Under the pieces are notes generated by a model. It ran no database searches, was not told the origin of the DNA, and saw only the letters and a list, made by a program, of their open reading frames with translations. A DNA stretch of 64,000 bases from DSAD01 sp036825155 (lineage in GTDB: Bacteria > Desulfobacterota > Desulfomonilia > UBA1062): the NCBI GenBank assembly GCA_036825155.1, contig DAISYU010000002.1:21112-85111 (forward strand), given 5' to 3'. A program made the position numbers and the translations under genes. The number at the start of each line of letters is the position of its first letter. Positions within the stretch are counted from its first letter, which is position 1. Below are positions 26,681 to 36,243 of this stretch, piece by piece.

Positions 26681-28891
26681 ATGTTTACAAAGATCAGGAA
26701 AAGAGATGGTAGAAGTGCCTCTTTTGACGCATCCAAGATAACTGCAGCGATAGCAAAAGCTGGGAATGCAACCGGAGAGCTGGACCAAAAAGATGCTCAT
26801 CGGTTGATGATCAAAGTCTTGACCATAGCCCAGCAAACCATTTCAGAGATCCCCACGGTTGAGGAGATCCAGGATATCGTTGAAGAGGTACTTCTTTCAT
26901 CTCCGTACCGATTAACGGCAAAGGCATACATCATCTATCGGGACCAGCACGCCAAGATGCGTGAGATAAAAGCCGGTATGGGTGTTGACCTCATCGATCA
27001 ATACCTTGAGAAACTTGACTGGAAGGTTAATGAAAACAGCAACATGGCGTTCTCCCTCCAGGGTCTGAACAACTATCTCTCTTCAGAGATAAGCAAGATC
27101 TACTGGCTCAACAAGATCTACCCACCTGAGGTGAGGAATGCACATATGAACGGGGATTTTCACATCCACGATCTCAACATCATTTCCGTGTACTGCGTGG
27201 GATGGGACCTCTATGACCTCCTTCTCCAGGGCTTCAGGGGAGCCCACGGGAAAGTGGAAAGCAAGCCGGCCAAACACTTCCGGACCGCCCTTGGCCAGAT
27301 CGTCAACTTCTTCTATACACTGCAGGGAGAGGCTGCCGGCGCCCAGGCATTCTCAAATTTCGACACGCTGCTGGCGCCTTTCATCCGTCACGACGGTCTC
27401 GATTACACCCAGGTCAAACAGGCACTCCAGGAATTCATCTTCAACATCAATGTACCGACCCGGGTAGGCTTCCAGACACCGTTTACCAATGTGACCCTGG
27501 ACCTTGAGGTGCCCTCGTACCTGGCTGACCAGGGGGTGATTATCGGCGGAAAAATGCAGGATACCACCTATAGTGAATACCAGCACGAGATGGAGCTGTT
27601 CAACAAGGCCTTCGTGGAAGTGATGGCTGAAGGCGATGCGAAGGGCAGGGTGTTCACGTTCCCCATACCCACGTATAATATCACCAGGGATTTCAACTGG
27701 GACAACCCGCACCTTGCAAACCTCTGGAAGATGACCGCAAAATACGGCGTCCCCTATTTCTCCAATTTCGTCAATTCCGACATGAACCCGGAAGATGCCA
27801 GGAGCATGTGCTGCAGGCTGAGAATCGACAACAGGGAATTGGAGATGCGGGGAGGCGGCCTGTTCGGTTCAAATCCGCTCACCGGATCCATCGGCGTTGT
27901 TACCATCAACCTGCCGAGACTCGGTTTTCTGAGCAAGGATAGGATCGATTTTATGGAACGACTCGACAATCTCATCACACTCGCCTCTGACAGTCTGGAG
28001 ATCAAGAGAAAGATCCTGGAGACCTTTACCGATACAAACCTCTACCCGTACACGAAATACTATCTCACCGGGATCAAGAACAAATTCAATGAGTACTGGA
28101 AGAATCATTTTTCCACGATCGGCATTATCGGCATGAATGAGGCATGTCTCAATCTCCTGGGCGAGGACATCGGGAGTGAAACGGGAAAAAGCTTTGCCCT
28201 GGATGTCGCCGACTTCATCCGCATGAGGCTGCTGGAACTCCAGCAATCATCGGGCAACAACTACAACTTCGAAGCAACACCGGCCGAGGGAACATCGTAT
28301 AGAATGGCACGGATAGACAAGAACCGTTATCCTGAAATCATATGCGCCAACGAAATCGAATTCCAGAAAGGTTCGGAACCCTATTATACGAACTCATCCC
28401 AGCTTCCGGTAAACTATACCGATGACATCTTCGAGGCCCTGGATCTTCAGGACGATATCCAGACGAAATACACCGGAGGGACGGTACTCCATATCTTTGC
28501 GGGTGAACAGGTGCATGATCCCGGGATCATCAAGGAACTCGTGAAAAAGATATGCCATGGCTACAGGATGCCTTACTTCACCTTCAGCCCGACATTCAGC
28601 GTGTGTCCAAGCCATGGATATATCTCGGGTAATCAGCCCAAATGTCCTGAATGCGGCAGCGATACCGAGGTCTACTCCCGTGTTGTCGGATACCTTCGGC
28701 CCGTGGCTCAGTGGAACAGCGGGAAGAAGGAGGAATTCAGCCAGCGGAAAATGTTCAATGTGGAAAAAGCATTACCCCGCCACGAGAGTATAAAGAGCCA
28801 GATGTTCAAGGTTGATGTTAACCCTCTCCACAGTTCTCTTGCAGGGCGCAAGATGGTGAACGAACTCGACGAAGCATCATCTTCCCACTGA
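26681..28891 (+). CDS. nrdD: Anaerobic ribonucleoside-triphosphate reductase (class III)
   Basis: The 736-residue enzyme has an N-terminal ATP-cone (KIRKRDGRSASFDASKI, about 1-95) for dATP feedback. The reductase barrel includes HIHDLNIISVYCVGWD. Near the end is a zinc site (CPSHGYISGNQPKCPEC) and the glycyl-radical loop RVVGYLRPVAQWN. It makes deoxyribonucleotides without oxygen, using formate or thioredoxin as reductant. Two NrdR boxes precede it. Its activase gene nrdG lies 1 kb downstream, separated by a receiver gene on the other strand. Confidence 0.96.
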   Translation: MFTKIRKRDGRSASFDASKITAAIAKAGNATGELDQKDAHRLMIKVLTIAQQTISEIPTVEEIQDIVEEVLLSSPYRLTAKAYIIYRDQHAKMREIKAGMGVDLIDQYLEKLDWKVNENSNMAFSLQGLNNYLSSEISKIYWLNKIYPPEVRNAHMNGDFHIHDLNIISVYCVGWDLYDLLLQGFRGAHGKVESKPAKHFRTALGQIVNFFYTLQGEAAGAQAFSNFDTLLAPFIRHDGLDYTQVKQALQEFIFNINVPTRVGFQTPFTNVTLDLEVPSYLADQGVIIGGKMQDTTYSEYQHEMELFNKAFVEVMAEGDAKGRVFTFPIPTYNITRDFNWDNPHLANLWKMTAKYGVPYFSNFVNSDMNPEDARSMCCRLRIDNRELEMRGGGLFGSNPLTGSIGVVTINLPRLGFLSKDRIDFMERLDNLITLASDSLEIKRKILETFTDTNLYPYTKYYLTGIKNKFNEYWKNHFSTIGIIGMNEACLNLLGEDIGSETGKSFALDVADFIRMRLLELQQSSGNNYNFEATPAEGTSYRMARIDKNRYPEIICANEIEFQKGSEPYYTNSSQLPVNYTDDIFEALDLQDDIQTKYTGGTVLHIFAGEQVHDPGIIKELVKKICHGYRMPYFTFSPTFSVCPSHGYISGNQPKCPECGSDTEVYSRVVGYLRPVAQWNSGKKEEFSQRKMFNVEKALPRHESIKSQMFKVDVNPLHSSLAGRKMVNELDEASSSH

Positions 28892-28901
28892 GACATACAC
28901 C

Positions 28902-28935
28902 GGATACCTTGGAGAACATGTTCTCTGAGGTATCC
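28902..28935 (+). terminator. Two-part hairpin after nrdD
   Basis: GGATACCT (28902-28909) pairs with AGGTATCC (28928-28935), and inside them GAGAACATGTTCTC is a perfect palindrome. The whole is symmetric around 28918/28919. Only a short TTCC follows, so termination strength is uncertain. Confidence 0.55.
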
Positions 28936-29163
28936 TTCCAGCAACCATCCGCTTGCTACACAGTCAGTTGCGTGGGATATGTTCTGTGACGAGAAATGTT
29001 TGTTTTATACCCCTCTTGATTGTATCTTATTCCATTTTACGAAGCCCCGCAAAAACAACCGGGATCTTTGACACGCTTCGAGGAATTAAGCCGAAGAGAT
29101 TAAACCTACATTTTGCAGTCGAATGCGTTTATTATGCTTAATATTCGACTATGGCCTTGTTTT

Positions 29164-29234
29164 GTGGGAGCGGCTTCAGCCGCGATAAAATTTCCAACCC
29201 CTGCAGTAAAAATCACGGCTGAAGCCGCTCCCAC
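29164..29234. repeat. REP-like inverted pair between convergent genes
   Basis: GTGGGAGCGGCTTCAGCCG (29164-29182) is repeated as its exact reverse complement at 29216-29234, with further near-identity outward of the core. Each arm itself forms a small CGGCT-TC-AGCCG hairpin. This resembles bacterial REP/BIME elements moved by RAYT transposases. No transposase is in the window. Confidence 0.75.
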
Positions 29235-29267
29235 AGTGTTTATTCTTTATCTAATGCAAAATGTGAA

Positions 29268-29645
29268 TTAAACCAGTTCCTGCAGGACCTTTTTCAGTTC
29301 TTCAATCTTAAAAGGCTTACTGATGGCTCCTTTGAATCCGTATTCTGTATAGTTCATAACAACGGGATCGTTGGAATATCCGCTGGAGACGATTGCCGTG
29401 ACTTCGGAGTCCAGCGCAAGAAGGTCCTGTATCGCCTCTTTCCCCCCAAGACCATTTGGAATGGTCAGGTCCATGATAACTACATCAAAGGATTTACCCG
29501 ATTGTGCGGCTTGTTTATATTTCTCTATGGCCTGAACACCGTCGTTTGCAATCTCAACTTCGTATCCCAGAAAATCAAGCATATTGCTCAATACTTCCTG
29601 TATGATCTCCTCATCATCCATTACCAGTATTCTTCCATTACTCAT
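29268..29645 (-). CDS. Single-domain response regulator (receiver only)
   Basis: The 125-residue protein is a lone receiver domain. It has the acidic pocket in ILVMDDEE, the phospho-acceptor Asp in FDVVIMDLTIP, the switch Ser in AIVSSGYSND and the Lys in ISKPFKIEEL. No output domain is present. It resembles the C-terminal receivers of the hybrid kinases at 31-35 kb, so it may take phosphate from them. It lies between nrdD and nrdG on the opposite strand. Confidence 0.9.
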   Translation of the reverse strand: MSNGRILVMDDEEIIQEVLSNMLDFLGYEVEIANDGVQAIEKYKQAAQSGKSFDVVIMDLTIPNGLGGKEAIQDLLALDSEVTAIVSSGYSNDPVVMNYTEYGFKGAISKPFKIEELKKVLQELV

Positions 29646-29852
29646 GGCAGGTTATTACCTCCTAATGCCGGCCCAATCTTCTCAGTCACAGGATCAGGGT
29701 ACAGTGGTGTCGTAGAAATAATGTTAGTATATTAAATCTGCCGTTATACCTCATCTGTCGTTTGAGCGTTATCATACAGGATTAGCCCCATGCTTGACTA
29801 GAGGTTTCTGTATCTAAGAGCACTTGTTGTGTGGTAAAATGATAGACGATCT

Positions 29853-30542
29853 ATGAAAATCGGACATATACAGAAAACATCTCTGATCGAATACCCGGGT
29901 AAAATCAGCGCGATCATCTTCACGCTGGGCTGCAATTTTGCATGCCCTTACTGTCATAACCCTGAACTTGTAGACCCGAAGAGATTTGTCCAGCCTCTTG
30001 ATCAAGATGAAGTCATCGCATTCCTGAAGAAACGCGCCGGACAGCTCGATGCTGTTGTGATTACCGGTGGAGAACCGATGATCCATGCCGATCTCATTGA
30101 ATTCATGAAAACGATCAAAGATATGGGCTACCTCATAAAGCTCGATACAAACGGGACAAGTCCGGATATGCTTACCAAAGCTATCGAAGGGGACATCGTG
30201 GATTACGTGGCAATGGATATCAAGGCGCCCCTCGAGCGGTATGAGATGGTCACAGGTACTCCCGTGAATACCGATGCCATCAAATCGAGCATAGACCTGA
30301 TAATGAATGCCAGGCTGCCCTATGAGTTCAGAACGACCCTGGTGAGGTCACTTCTGAACCCGGAAGACATCCTTACCATTGGCCGTATGATAAAAGGGGC
30401 TCACACCTATATACTGCAGCACTTTGTCCCATCAAAACATCTTGATAATGACTTTATTCACGAGAGCTCTTTCACTCAGGAGGAAGTGGCAGACCTGAAA
30501 AGACAGCTGGATACGCTGGTGAAGACCTGTATTATCCGCTAG
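29853..30542 (+). CDS. nrdG: Anaerobic ribonucleotide reductase activating protein (radical SAM)
   Basis: The 229-residue radical-SAM protein begins MKIGHIQKTSLIEYPGKIS and has the 4Fe-4S cluster motif CNFACPYC (C-x3-C-x2-C) and the GGEP motif (VITGGEPMIHADL). This is the activase branch that generates the glycyl radical on NrdD. It is separated from nrdD by about 960 bp and so is probably transcribed on its own. Its stop overlaps the convergent nfi gene by 4 nt. Confidence 0.9.
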   Translation: MKIGHIQKTSLIEYPGKISAIIFTLGCNFACPYCHNPELVDPKRFVQPLDQDEVIAFLKKRAGQLDAVVITGGEPMIHADLIEFMKTIKDMGYLIKLDTNGTSPDMLTKAIEGDIVDYVAMDIKAPLERYEMVTGTPVNTDAIKSSIDLIMNARLPYEFRTTLVRSLLNPEDILTIGRMIKGAHTYILQHFVPSKHLDNDFIHESSFTQEEVADLKRQLDTLVKTCIIR

Positions 30543-31195
30543 AGATATCTTTTCGCCAGTATATGGGCCATACGGACAGGTTCAGGAATCCGATATCTTC
30601 CGGAACACGCCAGGCATATTTCTACAGCAGTTTCGAGACTGGTCCGATGTCCCTGCGAAACAAAAACAGGCTTGATCGAGTCTCTTGTTCTCAGCACGCA
30701 CCCTATAATTTCATTGCCCGAGCAGATTGGTGATCTGTCTCCCCGAAAAAGCCCCGGCTCATTGTATAAGCCGAAAAGACGGCTTTTTGCACAGCCGACG
30801 GATGGGATATCGAGAAATATGCCCATGTGGGTCGCTATGCCGATCCCTCTTGGATGGCAGATGCCCTGGCCGTCGAAAATGAGCAGTTCGGGAAGAGTCT
30901 CGAGCCGCTTATATGCCTGTTCAATGAGAGGTCCTTCTCTGAAGGTGAACAATCCCGGAATATATGGAAAGCCGGTCTCTCCGGAGAAGAACGAGTGGGA
31001 GAGTAATTGCATATCAGGATATGAAAAGACCGTGATAACACAGCAGGCCCTTTTCCCTGATACTTCATATGCAACGTCAACGCCGCCGATACTGATTATC
31101 TCCCGGCATGTGTCCTGACGTACCAGGTATTTTTTCAGAGATTCCTGAATGACATACCCCTCGTCAACTGATACGTTCCATGAATGTCTTCTCAT
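30539..31195 (-). CDS. nfi: Endonuclease V
   Basis: The 218-residue protein has the EndoV active-site motifs: IGGVDVAYE, LFTFREGPLIEQAYKRL and FDGQGICHPRGIGIATHMG. EndoV nicks DNA (or RNA) one nucleotide 3' of inosine, repairing deaminated adenine. The family lysine/metal residues are intact. It converges on nrdG with a 4-nt overlap. Confidence 0.93.
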   Translation of the reverse strand: MRRHSWNVSVDEGYVIQESLKKYLVRQDTCREIISIGGVDVAYEVSGKRACCVITVFSYPDMQLLSHSFFSGETGFPYIPGLFTFREGPLIEQAYKRLETLPELLIFDGQGICHPRGIGIATHMGIFLDIPSVGCAKSRLFGLYNEPGLFRGDRSPICSGNEIIGCVLRTRDSIKPVFVSQGHRTSLETAVEICLACSGRYRIPEPVRMAHILAKRYL

Positions 31196-31288
31196 GGAAG
31201 AATTCTAGCAAAAGGGGTGGAACGGATAAAGATAGAAATTCACACGATCAGATCTTGTTCGTGCAGGATTCTTCTGTGCGAATGAACC

Positions 31289-32821
31289 TCAGAGCAGGCC
31301 CTCTACCTTCTGCAACAGTTCATTGGGGAGAAACGGCTTCTGCAGGAATGCAAAGTCCTTTATGTCCTGCTGTCTTACTACGTCTTCCCCGTAACCGGAC
31401 ATCAGCATGATCTTTATCTCGGGAAGGATGGACTGCATCTTCTTTGCCAGCATCATTCCGTCTATTCTCCTCATTACCATGTCGGTTATGAGCAGGTCGA
31501 TGGTTCCTTCATACTGTCTGGCAAGCTGCAGGGCATCCCCGCCATTCATGGCCGTAAGGATGTTATGGCCTTTCTGTTTAAGAATTTCACGGACAAGATC
31601 CCGAACCGTATCATCATCTTCCACTACGAGAATGGTCCTGGTCTCTGTTGAGGCCTCCCTCACGACCTCCTTCTCGGCCTCGGCGACTTTCAGAGTTCCC
31701 TTGAAGAACGGGAATAATATCCTGAACGTTGTTCCTGCGCCTTCTTTACTGTTTACAAATATGGCCCCGCCCGCTTCCTTCAGAATATTGTTCACCATCC
31801 ACAGCCCGATACCTTTGCCTGTCCCCTGCGTGGAAAAGAAGGGATCGAAGAGGTGATCTTTCACATCCTCGCTCATGCCCTCACCGGTATCCCTGAATGT
31901 CAGAAGTACGTACTCACCGTATGATACGTTCTGATAGGTGAGCGAATTTGTATTGTTGACCTCTACAGCCTCTGTGGAAATAGTTATCTCACCGCCTCTG
32001 GGCATTGCATCTCGTGCATTGACTACAAGGTTCAACAAGAGCTTTGAAAACTGCAACGGATCGATTCTCACCATCTTCAGACTGGGCGCCTTCTGAATGG
32101 TCAGCTGGACCCTATCCTTGATCACATGTTTGAGTATGGCCTCCTGATTGGACAGCTCTTCGTTAATATCAATGATCTTTGTTTCTGACTTGCGCCTTCG
32201 GCTGAACTCAAGGATTTTCTGCGTGAGCATGGATGCCTGCGTACCGGCCTGACTTATCTGGAAAATTTTAGAATACAGGGGGTTGTTCTGATCCATCGTG
32301 GACAGGATTATGTCTGCATACCCATTGATAACGGTAAGCAGATTGTTGAAATCATGAGCGAAGCCACCGGCAATCTGCCCGATCGTTTCAATTCCTGCTG
32401 AATGAAGAAGATTTTGCTCGTGGACCTTCTGGTCAACTATATCCAGGGCCTGATAATGAAAGAAGACCACCTTTCCATCAGTTACAATCGGTCTTCCGCT
32501 GACAAGGAGATGTATGATCCGTCCATCGTTGGACATCATACGGATCTGGTAGTTGACCTCTTTCTTCTGTGTACTGCTTTCCTTCCAGAGACGCACTGCC
32601 TTTTCTCTGTCGTCTTTATGGATATAGTTCAGAATATTCTGGCCGATGACATTATCCGGCAGGGTTTTCTGACCATAGAAAAGCTCACAGGCTCTCCTGT
32701 TGACCTTTGTCAGCAACCCGTTCTCATCGGTAAGAACAGATATGGCTGCCGCATTCTCGAAGAGATCTTCAAAAAAGGATTCCTGCCTTGAGAACGTTTC
32801 AAGAATTGCATGATCCCTCAT
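31289..32821 (-). CDS. Hybrid histidine kinase (PAS-HisKA-HATPase-receiver)
   Basis: The 510-residue protein has one PAS domain (about 15-125), a phospho-acceptor His in GGFAHDFNNLLTVINGY (about 156), a HATPase with FRDTGEGM and GTGKGIGLWMV, and a receiver at the C-terminus with Asp in IDLLITDMVM. No membrane segment is seen, so it senses a cytoplasmic signal. It lies 133 bp downstream of a second hybrid kinase on the same strand. Confidence 0.9.
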   Translation of the reverse strand: MRDHAILETFSRQESFFEDLFENAAAISVLTDENGLLTKVNRRACELFYGQKTLPDNVIGQNILNYIHKDDREKAVRLWKESSTQKKEVNYQIRMMSNDGRIIHLLVSGRPIVTDGKVVFFHYQALDIVDQKVHEQNLLHSAGIETIGQIAGGFAHDFNNLLTVINGYADIILSTMDQNNPLYSKIFQISQAGTQASMLTQKILEFSRRRKSETKIIDINEELSNQEAILKHVIKDRVQLTIQKAPSLKMVRIDPLQFSKLLLNLVVNARDAMPRGGEITISTEAVEVNNTNSLTYQNVSYGEYVLLTFRDTGEGMSEDVKDHLFDPFFSTQGTGKGIGLWMVNNILKEAGGAIFVNSKEGAGTTFRILFPFFKGTLKVAEAEKEVVREASTETRTILVVEDDDTVRDLVREILKQKGHNILTAMNGGDALQLARQYEGTIDLLITDMVMRRIDGMMLAKKMQSILPEIKIMLMSGYGEDVVRQQDIKDFAFLQKPFLPNELLQKVEGLL

Positions 32822-32954
32822 TGTATATGCTCCTTGTCTTTTATCATGCCTGCAAAGGACAGTATATGAAAATCTATCGGCACAAACAGCCTCTATGATG
32901 AGCAGATAATGGATATTACCCCTCAGGGAAACAGGTTGTTCCAGGGGGAAATTC

Positions 32955-35246
32955 CTATGTCAGGATATCGGCAAGAACACGTGAGAGTTCGCTCATGTTG
33001 AAGGGCTTATTGAGTTTTGCGGCAATGAGCGGGTTGTTGAGTATATCATGCTTCTCGTGTTCAAAGGAAAAACCCGAAGAGATAATGACCTTGGTGTCGC
33101 TGCCGATCCTTTCCATCTCCTTTAAGGTATGGTATCCGTCGAGTCCCGGCATGATCATATCAAGTATGATCAGGTCGAAACCTGTTTCATCCTTCTTCAG
33201 TTTATCCAGACACGCATGACCGTCAGACGCCGTGTCCACTTCATGTCCCAGGAACTCGAGCATCTCCTTTCCGATCTCCCGCAACATTACTTCATCGTCC
33301 ACAAGGAGTACCCGGGCCCTGGATGTCTCAGGGCGGACGTCTCTGCCATCTGAAGTCTTGACGTCACCTTTCGCCCGGGAGAGGGGAAGCAGGATGGTGA
33401 ACCTGGATCCTTTTCCTTCTTCCGACTGCACCTGAATGCTTCCTCTCGCATTCTTGACGATATTGTACGTGATGGAAAGTCCGAGCCCCATTCCCTTGTT
33501 CGGTCCCTTTTCCTTCGTGGAGAAGAACGGATCGAAAACCTTGGGAAGGATCTCCGAGTTCATGCCGCATCCATTGTCGATAACATCGATCTTGATATAC
33601 TTGCCGACAGTTTCCAGGAGATACTGTCTCTTGATATCATTGTCCACGGTGATGGTCTGGACATCGATGGTGATGCTGCCGTTCTGGTTGTCATCTATGG
33701 CATCCTTCGCGTTTACAATGAGGTTTAAAAGTACCTGAGTAAGCTGTGTATGATCCATGTAAACATTATATCTGCCGTTAACATCGGGAATATCGATCCG
33801 TATGTTCTTGGGGATGGACTTTGAAGCCATGACGAGCACTTCCTGCAATACCTGCTGTATGGAGATATTTTCCGGCTTTCCCTCGTTTCTTCTGGTGAAG
33901 ACCAGCATCTGCTGAACAAGGTCCCGCGCCCTGTCTGATATCTTTTCAAGGGTTTCGATATAGCCGATCTGTTTCTCTCTGTCGGTTGTATACCTCAACA
34001 TTGAAAGATTTCCGGAGATCCCGGTGAGGATATTGTTGAAATCATGAGCAACGCCACCGGCAAGCTCTCCGATGGTCTCCATCTTCTGCGCATGAACGAG
34101 TTGGACCTCCATATGTTTTTTTTCCGTAATATCCACGGCTGTGAAGACCACACCCCCGTAGACGGGATTCATCAGAGGATAGATGCTGATGTCAAAGATC
34201 TGTTTCGAGGTATCCGACAGGGTCTGCTCATGGAAGAACTGCGGCACGTTGCTGTCCTGAACGCTCTGTATAACCTCGGCAAAAACAGCCATCTGGGAGC
34301 TCAATGACGAGATGCTGTTACCAAGGACAGATCGAACCGGTTTATGGAAAATTCTCTCTGTTATGGGATTAGCCATCTGGATCTTCGCGTTGCGGTCCAG
34401 ACAGATGATCATATTGGGGCTCGATTCGATAATGCTGTTCAGATAATTCTTGAGATCTTCTATGGTGTGTTGGGCCTTTTTCAAATCCGAGATCACCTGG
34501 GCATTGTACTGGATCTCGACTATCTTGCCTGCTTTCTTCACGGCGGAGCCGCTTGCCAGCAGGTATACGGTCTGCCGGTCTTTGGAGAGTGCTCTCAGCT
34601 CGAACCGGGGTGTCTCTCCCGCGAGGATCTTCCTCCAGAAATCGACATAAAGATCCTTGTCATCAGGATGTGCAATCATCAGGATGCTCTGGCCGATCAT
34701 GTCTTTCCTGCTGTACCCGGATTCTACCTCCACCTTCTTGTTAAGTCGTTTTATATACCCGTAGGCATCTGTTGTGATGATAAATTCATTGGCGTTTTCA
34801 AAAAGGGCCTCAAAGCGTTCCCGGTTTTCCCTGAGCTGTTCCTCAAGTCGTCTACGCTTCGTGACATCGGTTACCAGTCCACAGAACCCGATGGGATTTC
34901 CCGACTCATCCTTGAACAGTGAGACCGAGTTTTCTATAATCTTCTTCTTGCCGTCTAAGAGGATGATTTCATATTCAATCCTCTGGGGTATCCCGGTGTT
35001 GAAAGCTTTATTGAAGGTCTTGTATACCCGGCGGGCAGTGTTCTTGGTTGTATATTCCCTAAAGTTCATCCCGATAAGATTTTCTCTCGGCAGCTCAGAT
35101 ATCTTGCACACGGTATCATTCACATAGGTAAATGTACCGTTGAGGTCTATCTCGTAGTATCCCTCCTGCATGTCATCGAGGATCTTTCTGTTTCTCGTAT
35201 TCACCATTGAAATCCTTTGATGAACTGATCGGGAAAATGAAATCAA
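32955..35246 (-). CDS. Hybrid histidine kinase (triple PAS-HisKA-HATPase-receiver)
   Basis: This 763-residue protein has three PAS domains (about 15-130, 145-260, 270-385), the His in GGVAHDFNNILTGISG, a HATPase (DNGCGMNSEI, GMGLGLSITYNIV) and a C-terminal receiver (FDLIILDMIMPGLDG). No transmembrane segment is seen. With the next kinase and the lone receiver it makes a local phosphorelay set. The output is unknown because no DNA-binding regulator lies beside it. Confidence 0.9.
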   Translation of the reverse strand: MISFSRSVHQRISMVNTRNRKILDDMQEGYYEIDLNGTFTYVNDTVCKISELPRENLIGMNFREYTTKNTARRVYKTFNKAFNTGIPQRIEYEIILLDGKKKIIENSVSLFKDESGNPIGFCGLVTDVTKRRRLEEQLRENRERFEALFENANEFIITTDAYGYIKRLNKKVEVESGYSRKDMIGQSILMIAHPDDKDLYVDFWRKILAGETPRFELRALSKDRQTVYLLASGSAVKKAGKIVEIQYNAQVISDLKKAQHTIEDLKNYLNSIIESSPNMIICLDRNAKIQMANPITERIFHKPVRSVLGNSISSLSSQMAVFAEVIQSVQDSNVPQFFHEQTLSDTSKQIFDISIYPLMNPVYGGVVFTAVDITEKKHMEVQLVHAQKMETIGELAGGVAHDFNNILTGISGNLSMLRYTTDREKQIGYIETLEKISDRARDLVQQMLVFTRRNEGKPENISIQQVLQEVLVMASKSIPKNIRIDIPDVNGRYNVYMDHTQLTQVLLNLIVNAKDAIDDNQNGSITIDVQTITVDNDIKRQYLLETVGKYIKIDVIDNGCGMNSEILPKVFDPFFSTKEKGPNKGMGLGLSITYNIVKNARGSIQVQSEEGKGSRFTILLPLSRAKGDVKTSDGRDVRPETSRARVLLVDDEVMLREIGKEMLEFLGHEVDTASDGHACLDKLKKDETGFDLIILDMIMPGLDGYHTLKEMERIGSDTKVIISSGFSFEHEKHDILNNPLIAAKLNKPFNMSELSRVLADILT

Positions 35247-35331
35247 AACTTAATATATCAAGAACCCTCATGGTATGTTAAAAAATCTGCGTATACGATC
35301 CAGAATCGATCGTTTTCACGAGGTATGTAAG

Positions 35332-36243
35332 ATGAAGCAAGACAGCATACAAGAGGTCATAGATCACCTGCACAGTGTCTTTCTCGGACAGGAAGATGTG
35401 GTGAAATCGATCCTGTGTGCCTTTTTCGCCGGAGGCCATGTCCTGCTGGAAGGTGTCCCCGGTGTGGGCAAGACATTGATTGCACTTGCATTGTCCCAAT
35501 TACTCCACCTGAGTTTCAAACGTATCCAGTTTACCAATGACATGCTGCCATCCGATGTAACAGGTTTTCATACATTTCAGAGCGGGTCTACGAAGCTCGA
35601 TCTGATGAAAGGGCCCATCTTTGCCAGTATCGTACTGGCCGACGAAATCAACAGGACATCTCCAAAGACCCAGTCGGCACTGCTTGAAGCAATGGAGGAG
35701 AACCAGGTCACCATCGACGGCATCACCTATGAACTCCCGAAACCTTTCATGGTGATCGCAACGCAGAATCCTGTCGAGGTTGCAGGCACCTTTCCCCTGC
35801 CTGAGAGCCAGCTGGACAGGTTCCTGATGAATGTCAAGGTGGGCTACCCCCCGCTTGAAGAGGAAAAAGAGATCCTCAGGAAGGATATCGACCATAAAGA
35901 TGCGCTGCGACTCAGCCCGATCATGGACAAGGATACCATCATGGGACTCATATCCGGGGTATCCGGGGTACTCGTTCACAAGGATGTTCTCGACTATATG
36001 GCTGCGATTGTCCGGACAAGCCGCGCGCATGAAAAGATTGAACTCGGGATATCACCCCGTGGGGGGCTGGCGCTCAAGAGGGCATCCCAGGCTTGGGCTT
36101 TCCTGCACGGAAGGGGATATGTCACCCCCGGGGATGTCAAGAAAGTAAGTCCCATGGTCCTGGCGCACAGGATCATTATCAAGGATGGTGACCCATATGG
36201 CATCATCGAGGACGTCGTCAATGAGGTTGGCATCCCTGTTTAG
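35332..36243 (+). CDS. MoxR-family AAA+ ATPase
   Basis: The 303-residue protein has Walker A GVPGVGKT, Walker B IVLADEINRTSPKTQSALLEAMEENQVTIDG, and ATQNPVEVAGTFPLPESQLDRF, all typical of MoxR. These chaperone-like ATPases act with DUF58 and VWA proteins on envelope or enzyme maturation. The frame also opens at ATG 35275. I prefer ATG 35332, which has GAGGT upstream and where family similarity begins. It overlaps the DUF58 gene by 23 nt. Confidence 0.92.
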   Translation: MKQDSIQEVIDHLHSVFLGQEDVVKSILCAFFAGGHVLLEGVPGVGKTLIALALSQLLHLSFKRIQFTNDMLPSDVTGFHTFQSGSTKLDLMKGPIFASIVLADEINRTSPKTQSALLEAMEENQVTIDGITYELPKPFMVIATQNPVEVAGTFPLPESQLDRFLMNVKVGYPPLEEEKEILRKDIDHKDALRLSPIMDKDTIMGLISGVSGVLVHKDVLDYMAAIVRTSRAHEKIELGISPRGGLALKRASQAWAFLHGRGYVTPGDVKKVSPMVLAHRIIIKDGDPYGIIEDVVNEVGIPV

